A stretch of DNA of 64,000 bases from Cliona cf. orientalis. Its lineage: Eukaryota; Porifera; Demospongiae; Clionaida; Clionaidae. Made by a program: the position numbers and the translations under genes. Positions 55,230 through 64,000 of this stretch are shown here, piece after piece. The stretch covers positions 3,224,001-3,288,000 of the forward strand of contig OZ005703.1 in NCBI GenBank assembly GCA_963930775.1. Reading direction: 5' to 3'. The notes under the pieces are model-generated. The model was given only the letters and a program-made list of their open reading frames with translations. It made no database searches and was not told the DNA's origin. How positions within the stretch are numbered: the first letter of the stretch is position 1; each line of letters starts with the position of its first letter.

Positions 55230-56873
55230 ATGGAGCTGGAATCAACACTTTCAGGGAAGCCTTTGTTGAAGACTTCATCGACAAGTGAGTATGTTAAGCG
55301 GTACTGCAAACCCTATCACACAAAATGGGTCCGGAGTAAAGGAGCCATTTTAATACTAGCCTGGAGTTTCTTGGCTATGAGTGTTGTATACTACTACAGT
55401 ATTAGTATATCCAGAGGTTCTGTCTCAATGAAAGTGAACAATGAGCGGCCAAAGGGCAGTGAATTAATTGGAATGGGTTCATTTTTGTTGATTGGAGGAT
55501 GGCTTGCTGATGCCTACTTTGGGAGATACAAAGCTATTCGCTCTGGCTTGTGGATCATGTGGGTTGGATCATTCCTGAGTGCTTGTAGTCTGGTGATTGC
55601 TAAATTCGATACAGCTTACAAATACAAGGGTGCAGATAGGTGGGTCTCTCTCTTCTCCGAAATAGTCATGGGAAGTGGTTTTGGACTGTTTCAATCAAAC
55701 ATCATTCAGTTTGGCATAGATCAGCTATCCGACGCCTCCAGTACTGAGATCACATCATTCATTACATGCTACACACTCACACTCTTTATCAGTGGCTTTG
55801 TCATGGACTTCAGTGCACCTGAACATTGTGCTCCAGACTATGTTGGAGTACTAGTTCTAACAGTGTGTCTTACACTGGCAGTGTGCATACACTTTCTTTT
55901 CAGTCACGTACTGGTAAAAGAGCAGACTATTCAAAATCCCCTGCCACTGATATGGAAGGTTGTACGATACAGTATCAAGAATCACAATTTACAGCAGAGA
56001 TTCTCATCGTTTGAAGACCATAGCTTCCTTGATATAGCCAAAATGGTATATGCTGGACCCTTTTCGAGTGAGCAGGTAGAAGATGTCAAAGCCTTTTTTC
56101 GAGTGATGGTAGTCATCATTGCATGCGTACTACCACACAGTGGTACAACAAGCATTATTACCATCAAGGACAGTTTACTACCACATCTACAGAACATTCA
56201 AAGCACTTCTTCCCTCGACTGCTACAGGATATTAACCTTAACACATGCGAATTTCATTTTCACTATTGCATTGGTTTTACTCTACCTCATCATTATACAG
56301 CCACTTTTCTACAACTGCATCCCAAAAGTAAGCATTACAACCAAATTCATTATTGCATTAGCACTATATTTGACCAGAATCATGGCTTTACTAGGCATAG
56401 AATCTGCTTCCTATCAATATCAGCTACAAGGAAATGCTGCCAATATCTCTCGGTGCTATACACTACAAAATGGACATCACACTATAACAAATAATATTAA
56501 TTCCAATTGGATAATAGTTCCAGAGATAGCAAATGGCCTATCGCTTTTCATTCTCGTTCTTGCTGGCTTGGAGTTCGTTTGTGCTCAAGCACCATTCAAT
56601 ATGAAAGGATTCGTATTTGGAATAACCTATGCTCTCTTTGGTTGTTGTACTTTGCTTCAGACAGTGTTACTAGTGCCCTTCCACTATGTAGAGGAGACAG
56701 TATGGGAGAAAGCACCACTGACCTGTGGAACATGGTATTTTCTAATTCAAGTAGTTCTAACACTTTTATGCTTTGTGCTAATGATAGTGGTGATTAAGAG
56801 GTACAAACGTAGAATAAGGATTAGTGCAACTCAAAGTGAGTGGCAGGAGAGCTACTCTGTTAACAGTAATTGA
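55230..56873 (+). CDS. POT/SLC15-like membrane transporter 2
   Basis: Single-exon frame of 547 residues from ATG at 55230; an in-frame TTG lies 33 bp upstream but ATG is the natural start. The POT signature GGWLADAYFGRYKAI (about residues 89-103) is present, then GLFQSNIIQFGIDQLSDASS, about 12 hydrophobic segments, a FVCAQAPFNMKGFVFGI block in the C-terminal half and a basic tail (KRYKRRIRIS). Like gene 1 it lacks the canonical ExxER proton-coupling motif in the first segment (KGAILILAWSFLAMS). An NIS/T site in the large loop (NAANISR) fits an extracellular loop. Likely a proton-linked or facilitated small-solute transporter; the substrate is unknown. Confidence 0.85.
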   Translation: MELESTLSGKPLLKTSSTSEYVKRYCKPYHTKWVRSKGAILILAWSFLAMSVVYYYSISISRGSVSMKVNNERPKGSELIGMGSFLLIGGWLADAYFGRYKAIRSGLWIMWVGSFLSACSLVIAKFDTAYKYKGADRWVSLFSEIVMGSGFGLFQSNIIQFGIDQLSDASSTEITSFITCYTLTLFISGFVMDFSAPEHCAPDYVGVLVLTVCLTLAVCIHFLFSHVLVKEQTIQNPLPLIWKVVRYSIKNHNLQQRFSSFEDHSFLDIAKMVYAGPFSSEQVEDVKAFFRVMVVIIACVLPHSGTTSIITIKDSLLPHLQNIQSTSSLDCYRILTLTHANFIFTIALVLLYLIIIQPLFYNCIPKVSITTKFIIALALYLTRIMALLGIESASYQYQLQGNAANISRCYTLQNGHHTITNNINSNWIIVPEIANGLSLFILVLAGLEFVCAQAPFNMKGFVFGITYALFGCCTLLQTVLLVPFHYVEETVWEKAPLTCGTWYFLIQVVLTLLCFVLMIVVIKRYKRRIRISATQSEWQESYSVNSN

Positions 56874-56876
56874 TAT

Positions 56877-57060
56877 CTCATCATACTTGTGCTTACATAT
56901 TTGAAGCAGTATTAGTGACTTTCATAGTCAATAATAATAATTATTATTCTCCCTTATTATTGTTAGAAATAGCATTATCATAGTTTGTCTTTATACAGTA
57001 ACTGTTATTGTAATTACATACACATGTGTTTGGGATAATGATGTGATATTGAATAGGGTA
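56877..57060. other. 3' flank of POT gene 2
   Basis: AT-rich, with an attattattctccc run; a likely 3' UTR. No other feature. Confidence 0.35.
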
Positions 57061-57927
57061 GGGAGTCTGTAAACAGTGGACTGGACTACTGGAATGGATT
57101 ACTGGACCGACCTTTGACTTCAAATTTAGCCCAACAATGTTGGTGTGTGTGTAGGGAGAAGAGAGTGTGACTGTGATGTACTTAATTTGCCACGAGTGTG
57201 ACTATTCAAGTTCTACTTTATATTTACGGTTTAATAGCTACAGCAGATTTTGTGTGCCTTACTTTTGTATGCAAATTGCTCAGCTATGCATAAATGGAAC
57301 AGGTAGGTGCCATGGTAACTATGTCTTCTTTTACTTCTGTCCGACTGGAGTAGCTAAGATATTGTAACATGTACATCTACATGTACACGTAGCATGCAAC
57401 AACTGAAAATGGCAAGTGTTTACGGTATAATGGGAAAGGGGCAGTGTTGATAATAGTCTCGCTCCCAGGAGGCTAGGTGTAGCCTTGTACCCAGGCCCTT
57501 CCTCCACCTCTAGAAGGGCCTGGGTATGAGGCTAGGTATTGATGGGCTAGAGATTGAAGTTTAATATGCCCCCATGCAACTCCTGCCAGCCAGTTCTGCA
57601 AGCAGCTAATAGCTCAGGCTAGCTATGTGTATCATATCCCCCTCATCTCCACAAGTCAATTGTATATCATCAAGGTCGTAGTTACAGACTAGATCAAAGT
57701 AGCTACTCTGCAACTAAAGAGGGCGCGGTAGCTAAGTAGTAACCATGATTTAAACAAAACAGCTAGCTAATACATACATGTAATATGCATGAAGTAGCTT
57801 GCCTGACATCTACTAGAATCCTCCAGGCTCCCCACTTCTTGTGACCTATGCTATGCTTTAGCAAATCGTGGCTGAATTTGAGGTCAAGGATCAATCCAGT
57901 AGTCCAGTCCACTGTTTACACACTCCC
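57061..57927. mobile_element. TIR element, 867 bp, with nested hairpin
   Basis: The left end gggagtctgtaaacagtgga and its inverse at the right ending cactccc form imperfect inverted repeats of about 70 bp including ctggactactgg. Flanks aatagggta and aatagggga may be a 9-bp target duplication with one mismatch. A CTAGTCTCG-type hairpin (57450-57535) is nested inside. The 66-codon frame at 57167 is not recognised. Confidence 0.7.
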
Positions 57928-58261
57928 AATAGGGGAATAGGGTAGTTTCAGTTTATACGGAATGAATCATTAGCTTTACAAACTCTTTCTCCAGTAATCA
58001 TAATTATACAAATTGAAGTATTATACTTCACCAACTTAACATTTGGCACGGTTACATGTTCACATTAGCTTGCAAGCTGTTCATGTACATGTATGCAGAA
58101 ATTACCAAAACATTTAAGTATACCTGCCTACAACAGAATCAGATTATCACTCATACTCCACTTATTAGCGATCATAATATCTTCAATCATTTGAGTATCA
58201 TAATAATTGTACTCTAATTATTATTATAATATAATTATTATAGAAAGTGTTTCTATAATAA
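57928..58261. other. Downstream region of the lectin gene
   Basis: AT-rich with an attattataat run near 58210-58260, probably the 3' end of the minus-strand lectin transcript. No separate gene. Confidence 0.4.
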
Positions 58262-59266
58262 TTAGATATAGAAGCCAAGAGCATCTATGACTGTTCCTGA
58301 ACGACCATAGAATCCATTAACCACCCCGTCATAGGTGGAAGTCGTATTGCTCCAGGGTGCATCTTGCCCCCATCCATATGGACCATATTCATTTGCCACA
58401 CCTGTAGATACCCACGTGAAAAATTTCAGAAAATCTACAAACTTGCCAGAATGCCCCACAACAATGAGTGAGATGCGCTCATCTTCAATAAAATCAATGT
58501 GAGTGAGTTGTACTTCACTAGTTCCATTGATTGACTCACGAACTGTACCATGCGCCATGGATACCTCTGATCCATTTGGAAGTAAATAGGTTGTGTTGAT
58601 ACCGTTAATATACTTTCCATGGCAGATAGTCATATGGATCATCCTTAGTGGACCAAGAATTGGTAGGTTATCATCAAAGTGTCGCCTTCCACCTCCTCCA
58701 GTGAGGGGAGTCTTCTTATAATAAGGTTGTACAATTGAGTTGTCATATTCAAATCCAATTCCATTTAAAAAGTCTCCACTTTCTCCAAAAAAACCGATCA
58801 CTACACCAGCAAAGTTGAATAAGAACCGATATTTGATGCTCTGTTCTCCAATAGGTCCATATTTGTGGATCTTCCCAGAAGAATCTTTGGTGAAAAAATT
58901 TAGCTGGGTCAAGAAACCGTTTGGAGGACCAAACTTTGAATATCCCTCAACACGAACAATCACCTCATTCTCACCAAATTTCACGTGGTGAGTAGCATTG
59001 CCACCAGTTCCCCCATGCCAGGCTCCTCTCACTACCTGACCATCTTGAAGAAAGTATGTCACTCGCAAGCCATCAATGATTTCTCCATAGCATACTGTAA
59101 GGGATCGAACACTAGCCACTGGAGGAACTATAGCGTATGTACCATCATCAAAGGGTTTTCCACCACTGGGGGTGAACAAAGGAAAGAGAAGAGAGCGCTG
59201 TATGTCAGATGCAATAGGCCTCAAAACTGTTAGACAACACAATACCAATGCAATCACAAACTCCAT
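58262..59266 (-). CDS. Secreted protein with two jacalin-like lectin domains
   Basis: Single-exon frame of 334 residues with a signal peptide (about 1-20, VIALVLCCLTVL). Domain 1 (about 34-172) begins SGGKPFDDG and ends with GFFGESGDFLNGIGF. Domain 2 (about 189-334) begins GGGGRRHFDD and ends GFYGRSGTVIDALGFYI at the protein end. Both have the jacalin pattern of a glycine-rich first strand and a closing GxSGxxL(D/N)xxGF loop. The sugar-contact Asp is kept in domain 2 but is Asn in domain 1, so the two sites may differ. NATHH, NGTS and NTTS are possible N-glycosylation sites. Likely a secreted carbohydrate-binding protein. Confidence 0.85.
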   Translation of the reverse strand: MEFVIALVLCCLTVLRPIASDIQRSLLFPLFTPSGGKPFDDGTYAIVPPVASVRSLTVCYGEIIDGLRVTYFLQDGQVVRGAWHGGTGGNATHHVKFGENEVIVRVEGYSKFGPPNGFLTQLNFFTKDSSGKIHKYGPIGEQSIKYRFLFNFAGVVIGFFGESGDFLNGIGFEYDNSIVQPYYKKTPLTGGGGRRHFDDNLPILGPLRMIHMTICHGKYINGINTTYLLPNGSEVSMAHGTVRESINGTSEVQLTHIDFIEDERISLIVVGHSGKFVDFLKFFTWVSTGVANEYGPYGWGQDAPWSNTTSTYDGVVNGFYGRSGTVIDALGFYI

Positions 59267-59896
59267 AGTTCACTTGCTTCATACACAATATCGTCACTTG
59301 AGAACAATTATTTTCCCTTAAATGGTTTGTACCATAAGCGGTTATAATAATATCATAACAAGAATTGCATATTATAATTACATCACGACTATGGTGGACA
59401 GCCATAGCTATTGCATCTAACTATGTATGTATTCTTAGCAGAATTCCATTCTTCAAGGGAGAGCAAAATTAATTAATTAAGTCCTTGGGGGTGGGAAGTG
59501 ACCCTTCCCCCAGAGTGTGAAACTGAAAATGATTTTATGGATTATAATAATAATTATTATATTAAAGATGCTTCGAACATCCACAGCGATGGCTTTCTTG
59601 TTGGCCAGTGCAAGTACTATTAAAACGTGACTCCATAGCCAGTATCTTCCTCTACAGCTGCGACTCAGCATTCGCCCACTTATGGCAATTAACCTTCAAC
59701 CTCACTGGACCATAGTACACACACATAGTACTTGTGTAGTAGCAGTACAGTCCTACTAGTGTGCCCTGAAGTAGTTTAATAATATCAGACGTTGTATTAT
59801 AAATACAAGGTTTGATAAGTGATTTATAAACCTCATATTATGGAGAAATCTGATTGGTCAGAATTTAAAACCATGGTACACAATACACAAGTTAAA
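59267..59896. other. Upstream region of the lectin gene; no other gene
   Basis: The 5' flank of the minus-strand lectin gene. A minus frame at 59477-59671 starts with a basic then hydrophobic stretch but ends in poly-isoleucine from an ATT run and is not called. Confidence 0.4.
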
Positions 59897-60035
59897 GTTA
59901 GACACTGAAGCCAAGGGATCTACAGGATTTAGAATACTGAAGACACTGATATAAAATCCCAAAGGCGAAACCTGAGGACTTGATAGGTGTCTGAAGTATT
60001 CTACAGTAGATCCCATTAGCTGAAGTGTCTAACTT
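59897..60035. mobile_element. Imperfect foldback element, about 139 bp
   Basis: Arms aagttagacactgaagc and inverse gctgaagtgtctaactt, with inner gaatactgaagacac paired to gtgtctgaagtattc. Related in end motif to 41091-41224. Confidence 0.6.
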
Positions 60036-60175
60036 GTTTAGACTCTAGCATGCTAATTTTATATAATATTATAAGAGTTTATGCGTTCTTTGCAAAGGAC
60101 ATACAAAAATTAATGCTAATATAGGATGTATGCCCAAAATTATGAATAACAATAGTAGTGAAAGACAATTAAAGC

Positions 60176-60330
60176 TTAATTAAGTTGACTCCACACATTC
60201 AATTTGAATGACGGTAGAGAACAGGAGAGCGGCAAGTCCAGAGGCAGTGAATTCCATGCTTCAATCGAGCGAATAATGAAGGAGTTCTGAAACTGATTGG
60301 TATGGAAACTTGGGTATGCAAGTATTTTGT
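60176..60330 (-). pseudogene. 3' end fragment of a non-LTR retrotransposon ORF2
   Basis: The minus frame ending TAA at 60176 reads FQNSFIIRSIEAWNSLPLD then SLPSFK, the typical C-terminus of Jockey/CR1-like ORF2 proteins. About 50 codons remain. A third source of such scraps in this window, after 10688-10807 and 2902-4665. Confidence 0.6.
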
Positions 60331-60479
60331 ATGTTGTTGCCTATAAAAGAACTAGCTTTCTAAGTAGAACCCTTGTTTTTAACCAATCAAATCACAGTAT
60401 TTGAAACAACTAGAATCTAAAGGGAACAAACTAGCTAAAGGCTATACATATGTTGTTTTAAAATCTCCAAGTTGTAATG

Positions 60480-60549
60480 ATGGCTCCCTCTATGGGTTTT
60501 CACAGATTGGTTAATAAGCCTACACTCAAGGTTGATGAAGCAAAGTCAG
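60480..60549 (+). other. Possible short first coding exon with strong donor
   Basis: ATG GCT opens 23 codons (MAPSMGFHRLVNKPTLKVDE, then AKS), directly followed by GTAAGT at 60550. If real, the gene's other exons would lie beyond the LTR element that starts at about 60957 and partly outside the window. No homology was recognised. Confidence 0.2.
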
Positions 60550-60956
60550 GTAAGTAGCTGGATTTGTTCCTGGACCAGATACACATGTACATGCATTGTT
60601 TCACCAATTGCCTGTTTTCTTTAGTGATGAGAGCAGTACACCACAAACTGGACTAGGCTAATTAATGAAGTTAATGATACATGAGCATGAACATTGCATG
60701 TGACAGCGTTCATGCTCTTCAAGGAATTTAATTTAGTGATTGTGCATAAACATCACACTGATTCTGATTCTGTTTGTAATATGTGACATGCTGCACCCTC
60801 AACAGTCTCTATATACCTATCTATCTATAGCTAGCTAGCATGTCACAGTATCATTGCAAAGTTGACTGTTCAGCACCATCTTAGCAGCACTTTTCATTGC
60901 CATGATTTGTAACGCTCAGGGTCTTAGGCGCAAGCAAATTATTGAAGTTTGACCAT

Positions 60957-61145
60957 GTTGCAGAGTAGATTTGTATTATTGTTGCACCAGATACAGACAC
61001 AATGCACACAGTGAGAGACTGACTAGCACAGCCCTTACAATCACCTTAAATACTAATTACAAACCATGATCATTTCCTATACATTAACTCAAGGACATAA
61101 CTTCCACATGATAAAATTAATATTCAAATATCTATATTTCCTACA
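60957..61145 (-). repeat. Probable 3' LTR of a Ty3/Gypsy element
   Basis: Directly beyond the polyprotein end, a purine tract (agtggggggaaa on the minus strand) is followed by TGTAGGAAATA, which would be the LTR start at 61145. The sequence runs about 190 bp to a CAACA end near 60957. The matching 5' LTR lies outside the window, so the lower boundary is an estimate. Confidence 0.5.
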
Positions 61146-61183
61146 TTTCCCCCCACTAAGTTAGGGTCTCGACCTCGAGTGTT

Positions 61184-62152
61184 TCAAATAGTACTCTGTT
61201 CTTCAGCTTGAGTGTCATTTGATGGCTGTGCTTTCTTTTGTACTCGCTTGGACTTTCCACTCCATGATTTGTCTGGAAGTTCGGGGTAGCACAATCGAAC
61301 TCGATTTAATGATACAAAAATTGTGTGATCATCCGGCTTATCAACGAGACGAACTTCTGCATTGGTTGGGGTGAGATCAACAATGCAATATGGTCCATAG
61401 AATGGCCTAGCCAGCTTCCATGTTGTACCTTTCTTCTCACTCGGCATAAACACCATAACTCGATCACCAATTTGATATTGTGGCTGTTTGGAGTGTTTAT
61501 CATATGTCTCTTTTTGTTTGATTTGAGCTTGCTTGATGCTGGTCTTTGCTAAACTCCATGCTTCTGACAGGTGGGTGGTCAATGCAGATTTGTAATCTTC
61601 AGCATCTACTGCATAGTTTGGTGAGTCATTTTGGAGCTCTTCAGTCGGCAAGCGGGGATCTCTTCCATAGAGTAAGTAAAATGGCGACTCTCTCACGGAT
61701 TCTTGAACTGTTGCCCTATATGCAAATAGCAGAAATGGTAGGTGAGAATCCCAGTTGGAATTCTTCTCCGCTGACTTAGCAAGCATGTTTGTTAGAGTGC
61801 TGTTGAATTTTTCTACCAATCCATCAGTTTGAGGATGGTACCCCGAGGTGTTTACTTTCTTGATCTTCAATATCTGGCACACTTCGTGAATGAGATTAGA
61901 TAGAAAGTTTGCACCACGATCAGAGAGTAGTTCTTGGGGTGCCCCATGTCTGCAAAATATCTCCTCCACCAGTAGTCCTGCAATAGTTTCAGCACTTTGG
62001 TCCGGTACCGCAAATGCTTCTGCCCACTTGGTGAGATAGTCCATGAACACTACTACATACCGGTTTCCGGCTTCAGTTAAGGGTAGCTGTAGAACATCTA
62101 CACCAAGACGATGAAATGGACCTCCAACTGGAATTGGTTGCAGTGGTGGTCA
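61184..62152 (-). pseudogene. Integrase core and C-terminal part of the Gypsy polyprotein
   Basis: In the same frame as 62150-64000 but separated from it by a single TGA (62150-62152). The core contains FMDYLTKWAEAF, LLSDRGANF, TSGYHPQTDGLVEKFN (catalytic Asp and Glu in the D,D35E arrangement, with the first Asp just upstream in the VDVLQ segment) and a C-terminal SH3-like region (YQIGDRVMVF, FYGPYCIVD). The protein ends at 61184 just before the purine tract and LTR. Confidence 0.85.
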
Positions 62153-64000
62153 TCCTGCTCTACCTGTGCCTTTTCTTGTTGCACAATTGAGGCATGATCT
62201 GCTGTGTGTTCTCACATCTTTCCGCATTCCTGGCCACCAGTACGACTTTCTCAGTGTATCGTACATCTTTTTCTCTGCAAAATGTCCGGAGAACTTTCCG
62301 CCATGACTTTCATTGAATAGCTTTTCCCTCAATGCTGAAGGAACCACTTGTCTCCAACATCCTGGGTTTACAGGATTCTCGTGATGCAGAACATCATCGA
62401 TGAGATCGTACTGACTTTGCTCCAACACTATTCGTTTGGCCAGCTTTGGATCATCAGGAAGCTCTCCTTCTTCTAGAAATATGATCATAGTAGACAGCTG
62501 TGGGTCTTGTCTTTGCAGTAGACCAATATTGCCGTGTTTCTCTGAATTGTCTTCCTCTTCATCAGTGGTATTTGGTGTATCGTTTGGACTCGCTGAATCA
62601 GTATCAGCTGAAATGCTTTGTGAATCTTCAGGTATTGGGTTTCTAGATAGAGCATCAGCATTAACATTACTCTTTCCTGATCTGTGCTCAATCTGGAGAT
62701 TCATTTCTTGTATTATCATTGCCCATCTGGCCAACTTTGCTGAAGGATTTGGGGTATTGAGTAGTGAAGTGCAAGCAGAATGGTCCGTGTATACGGTGCA
62801 CTTGTGCCCTAGTATATAGGCTCTAAATTGCTTCACGGCCCATACAACTGCCAGTGTTTCCAACTCTGTAATAGCATAATTGGTTTCATGAAGCTGCAAG
62901 CATCGGGATGCATAAGCGATTGGGTGCACATGACCATCTTCTTGCTTTTGTCCCAGTACAGCTCCGAGGCCAGCAATACTAGCATCTGTTTCCAGAATAA
63001 ATTCGGAATTTATTCCAAATTGTGGATATGAGAGCACTGGAGCAGTGGTGAGTAACTGTTTCAACTTGTCAAAGGCTTCTTTGCACTTTGTTGTCCACTG
63101 AAATTGGGCATTTTTCTTTGTGAGAGCATGTAACGGATTGGCAATTGTGGCAAATCCAGGGATAAATCTTCGATAATACGAAGCAAGACCGAGAAATTGT
63201 CTCACTTTAGTCACATCAGTGGGTTCTGGGAAATCTTTCACTCTGGATATTTTTGCAGGGTCAGGTTGGATACCTTGCTGTGAGATAATGTGTCCTAGAA
63301 ATGGAACACTCTCTCGCAGAAATGAACACTTTACTGGTTTAAGTGAGATAATGTGTCCTAGAAATGGAACACTCTCTCGCAGAAATGAACACTTTACTGG
63401 TTTAAGTGTGAGGCCTGACTGTCGTAGTCTATCAAAGACTTGCTGTAAGTGGGTAAGATGCTCTTCCCATGACTTGGAGAACACCAGGATGTCATCTATG
63501 TAGACATAGCACGACTTCCATTCCAAACCAGCCAAAACAGCTTGCATTAATCTTTGGAATGTAGCAGGTGAGTTACAAAGGCCAAAAGGCATTCGAAGGA
63601 ACTCGAATAAACCGCAATGTGTAGTAAAGGCCGACTTATCTCTGGTTGCAGGATCCATTTCGATCTGCCAGTATCCAGATGCCAGATCAAGGGTTGAGAA
63701 ATACTTGGCCTTGTCCAGTGTATCGAGTATGTCATCCACTCTAGGGAGTGGGTACACATCCTTCTTGGTTACTGCATTCACCTTTCTGTAATCTACACAG
63801 AAACGTAGGTTTCCATCCTTTTTGGGTACTAGTACCACTGGGCTTGCCCACGCACTTGATGATGGTTGGATGACCTCTTGTTTGAGCATGTTACTCACAA
63901 GTTGGGCCACTTTCTCTCTGTGTATAAATGGTGTACGTCTCGGACATTGTTTAATGGGTGGATGGTCACCTGTATCAATGGAGTGCTTAACAATAGTGGT
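62150..64000 (-). CDS. Gypsy reverse transcriptase, RNase H and integrase zinc finger
   Basis: The open frame is continuous to the window edge, so the start of the polyprotein is outside. Visible: RT blocks VVLVPKKDGNLRFCVDYRKVN, FSTLDLASGYWQI, AFTTHCGLFEFLRMPFGL and the catalytic YVYIDDILVFS; RNase H with LETDASIAGLGAVL, TELETLAVVWAVK and YTDHSACTSLL; then an HHCC integrase finger (ESHGGKFSGH ... CLNCATRKG). A 63-bp in-frame tandem duplication (about 63286-63411) repeats SFLRESVPFLGHIIS once within the RT thumb/connection region, an abnormal insertion that probably disturbs folding. Confidence 0.9.
   Translation of the reverse strand, partial: TTIVKHSIDTGDHPPIKQCPRRTPFIHREKVAQLVSNMLKQEVIQPSSSAWASPVVLVPKKDGNLRFCVDYRKVNAVTKKDVYPLPRVDDILDTLDKAKYFSTLDLASGYWQIEMDPATRDKSAFTTHCGLFEFLRMPFGLCNSPATFQRLMQAVLAGLEWKSCYVYIDDILVFSKSWEEHLTHLQQVFDRLRQSGLTLKPVKCSFLRESVPFLGHIISLKPVKCSFLRESVPFLGHIISQQGIQPDPAKISRVKDFPEPTDVTKVRQFLGLASYYRRFIPGFATIANPLHALTKKNAQFQWTTKCKEAFDKLKQLLTTAPVLSYPQFGINSEFILETDASIAGLGAVLGQKQEDGHVHPIAYASRCLQLHETNYAITELETLAVVWAVKQFRAYILGHKCTVYTDHSACTSLLNTPNPSAKLARWAMIIQEMNLQIEHRSGKSNVNADALSRNPIPEDSQSISADTDSASPNDTPNTTDEEEDNSEKHGNIGLLQRQDPQLSTMIIFLEEGELPDDPKLAKRIVLEQSQYDLIDDVLHHENPVNPGCWRQVVPSALREKLFNESHGGKFSGHFAEKKMYDTLRKSYWWPGMRKDVRTHSRSCLNCATRKGTGRAG

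Larger units (their letters stand above)
60957..64000 (-). mobile_element. Ty3/Gypsy LTR retrotransposon, 3' part
   Basis: The minus-strand element continues past the window end. Within the window are reverse transcriptase, RNase H, integrase and a probable 3' LTR, in the Gypsy order RT-RH-IN. The single frame is broken by one stop at 62150-62152 and contains a 63-bp tandem duplication, so this copy is probably inactive, yet it is otherwise intact and likely young. Confidence 0.88.

Noticed and set aside
59477-59671. Minus frame starting with a basic then hydrophobic run
   Set aside because: The C-terminal half is translated ATT/ATA repeat, and no donor site or following exon was seen.

Overview
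The window looks like nuclear DNA of an early-branching marine animal, most likely a sponge. This is inference from gene content and style, since no sequence search was possible. The signs are very short introns (51-90 bp in one gene), a NACHT-LRR-Roc-COR-Death receptor, a Src-type SH3-SH2-kinase module, divergent SLC15/POT transporters, secreted jacalin lectins, and very many short inverted-repeat (MITE-like) elements with several kinds of retrotransposon. No rRNA, CRISPR or intact tRNA genes were seen.

Layout. 1-10.8 kb: repeats, one 5'-truncated non-LTR retrotransposon (2.9-4.74 kb, minus), degenerate tandem repeats, a 377-bp foldback element with a 9-bp target duplication, and two retrotransposon scraps. 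11.2-17.9 kb (minus): the main gene, about 2,090 codons in at least six exons, encoding NACHT, LRRs, a Roc-COR GTPase, a Death domain and then SH3-SH2-tyrosine kinase-like domains. Every exon junction I could place is GT-AG and keeps the frame. 18-41 kb: almost wholly mobile DNA, with TIR elements of at least six families, two fragments of a RecQ-like helicase inside inverted-repeat elements, a RasGEF-like exon fragment, a second non-LTR retrotransposon (34.2-35.95 kb), and a block at 29.5-33.8 kb that repeats the block at 0-2.8 kb in inverted orientation. 42.1-56.9 kb (plus): a dispersed POT/SLC15 cluster with two intact genes and one pseudogene, interrupted by a six-repeat beta-propeller-like gene; a small secreted cysteine-repeat gene lies on the minus strand at 52.3-53.0 kb. 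58.3-59.3 kb (minus): a secreted double jacalin-like lectin. 61-64 kb (minus): the 3' part of a Ty3/Gypsy LTR retrotransposon that runs off the window.

The standout is the 11.2-17.9 kb gene. It joins an innate-immune-type receptor with two nucleotide-binding modules and a Death domain to a Src-family-like cassette whose kinase has lost the DFG aspartate, the alphaC glutamate and most of the glycine loop. It reads as an NLR/ROCO protein with an integrated Src pseudokinase, reminiscent of integrated-decoy receptors. The secreted lectin, the beta-propeller protein and the cysteine-repeat protein could also act in self/non-self or microbe recognition, but nothing here shows that they work together.
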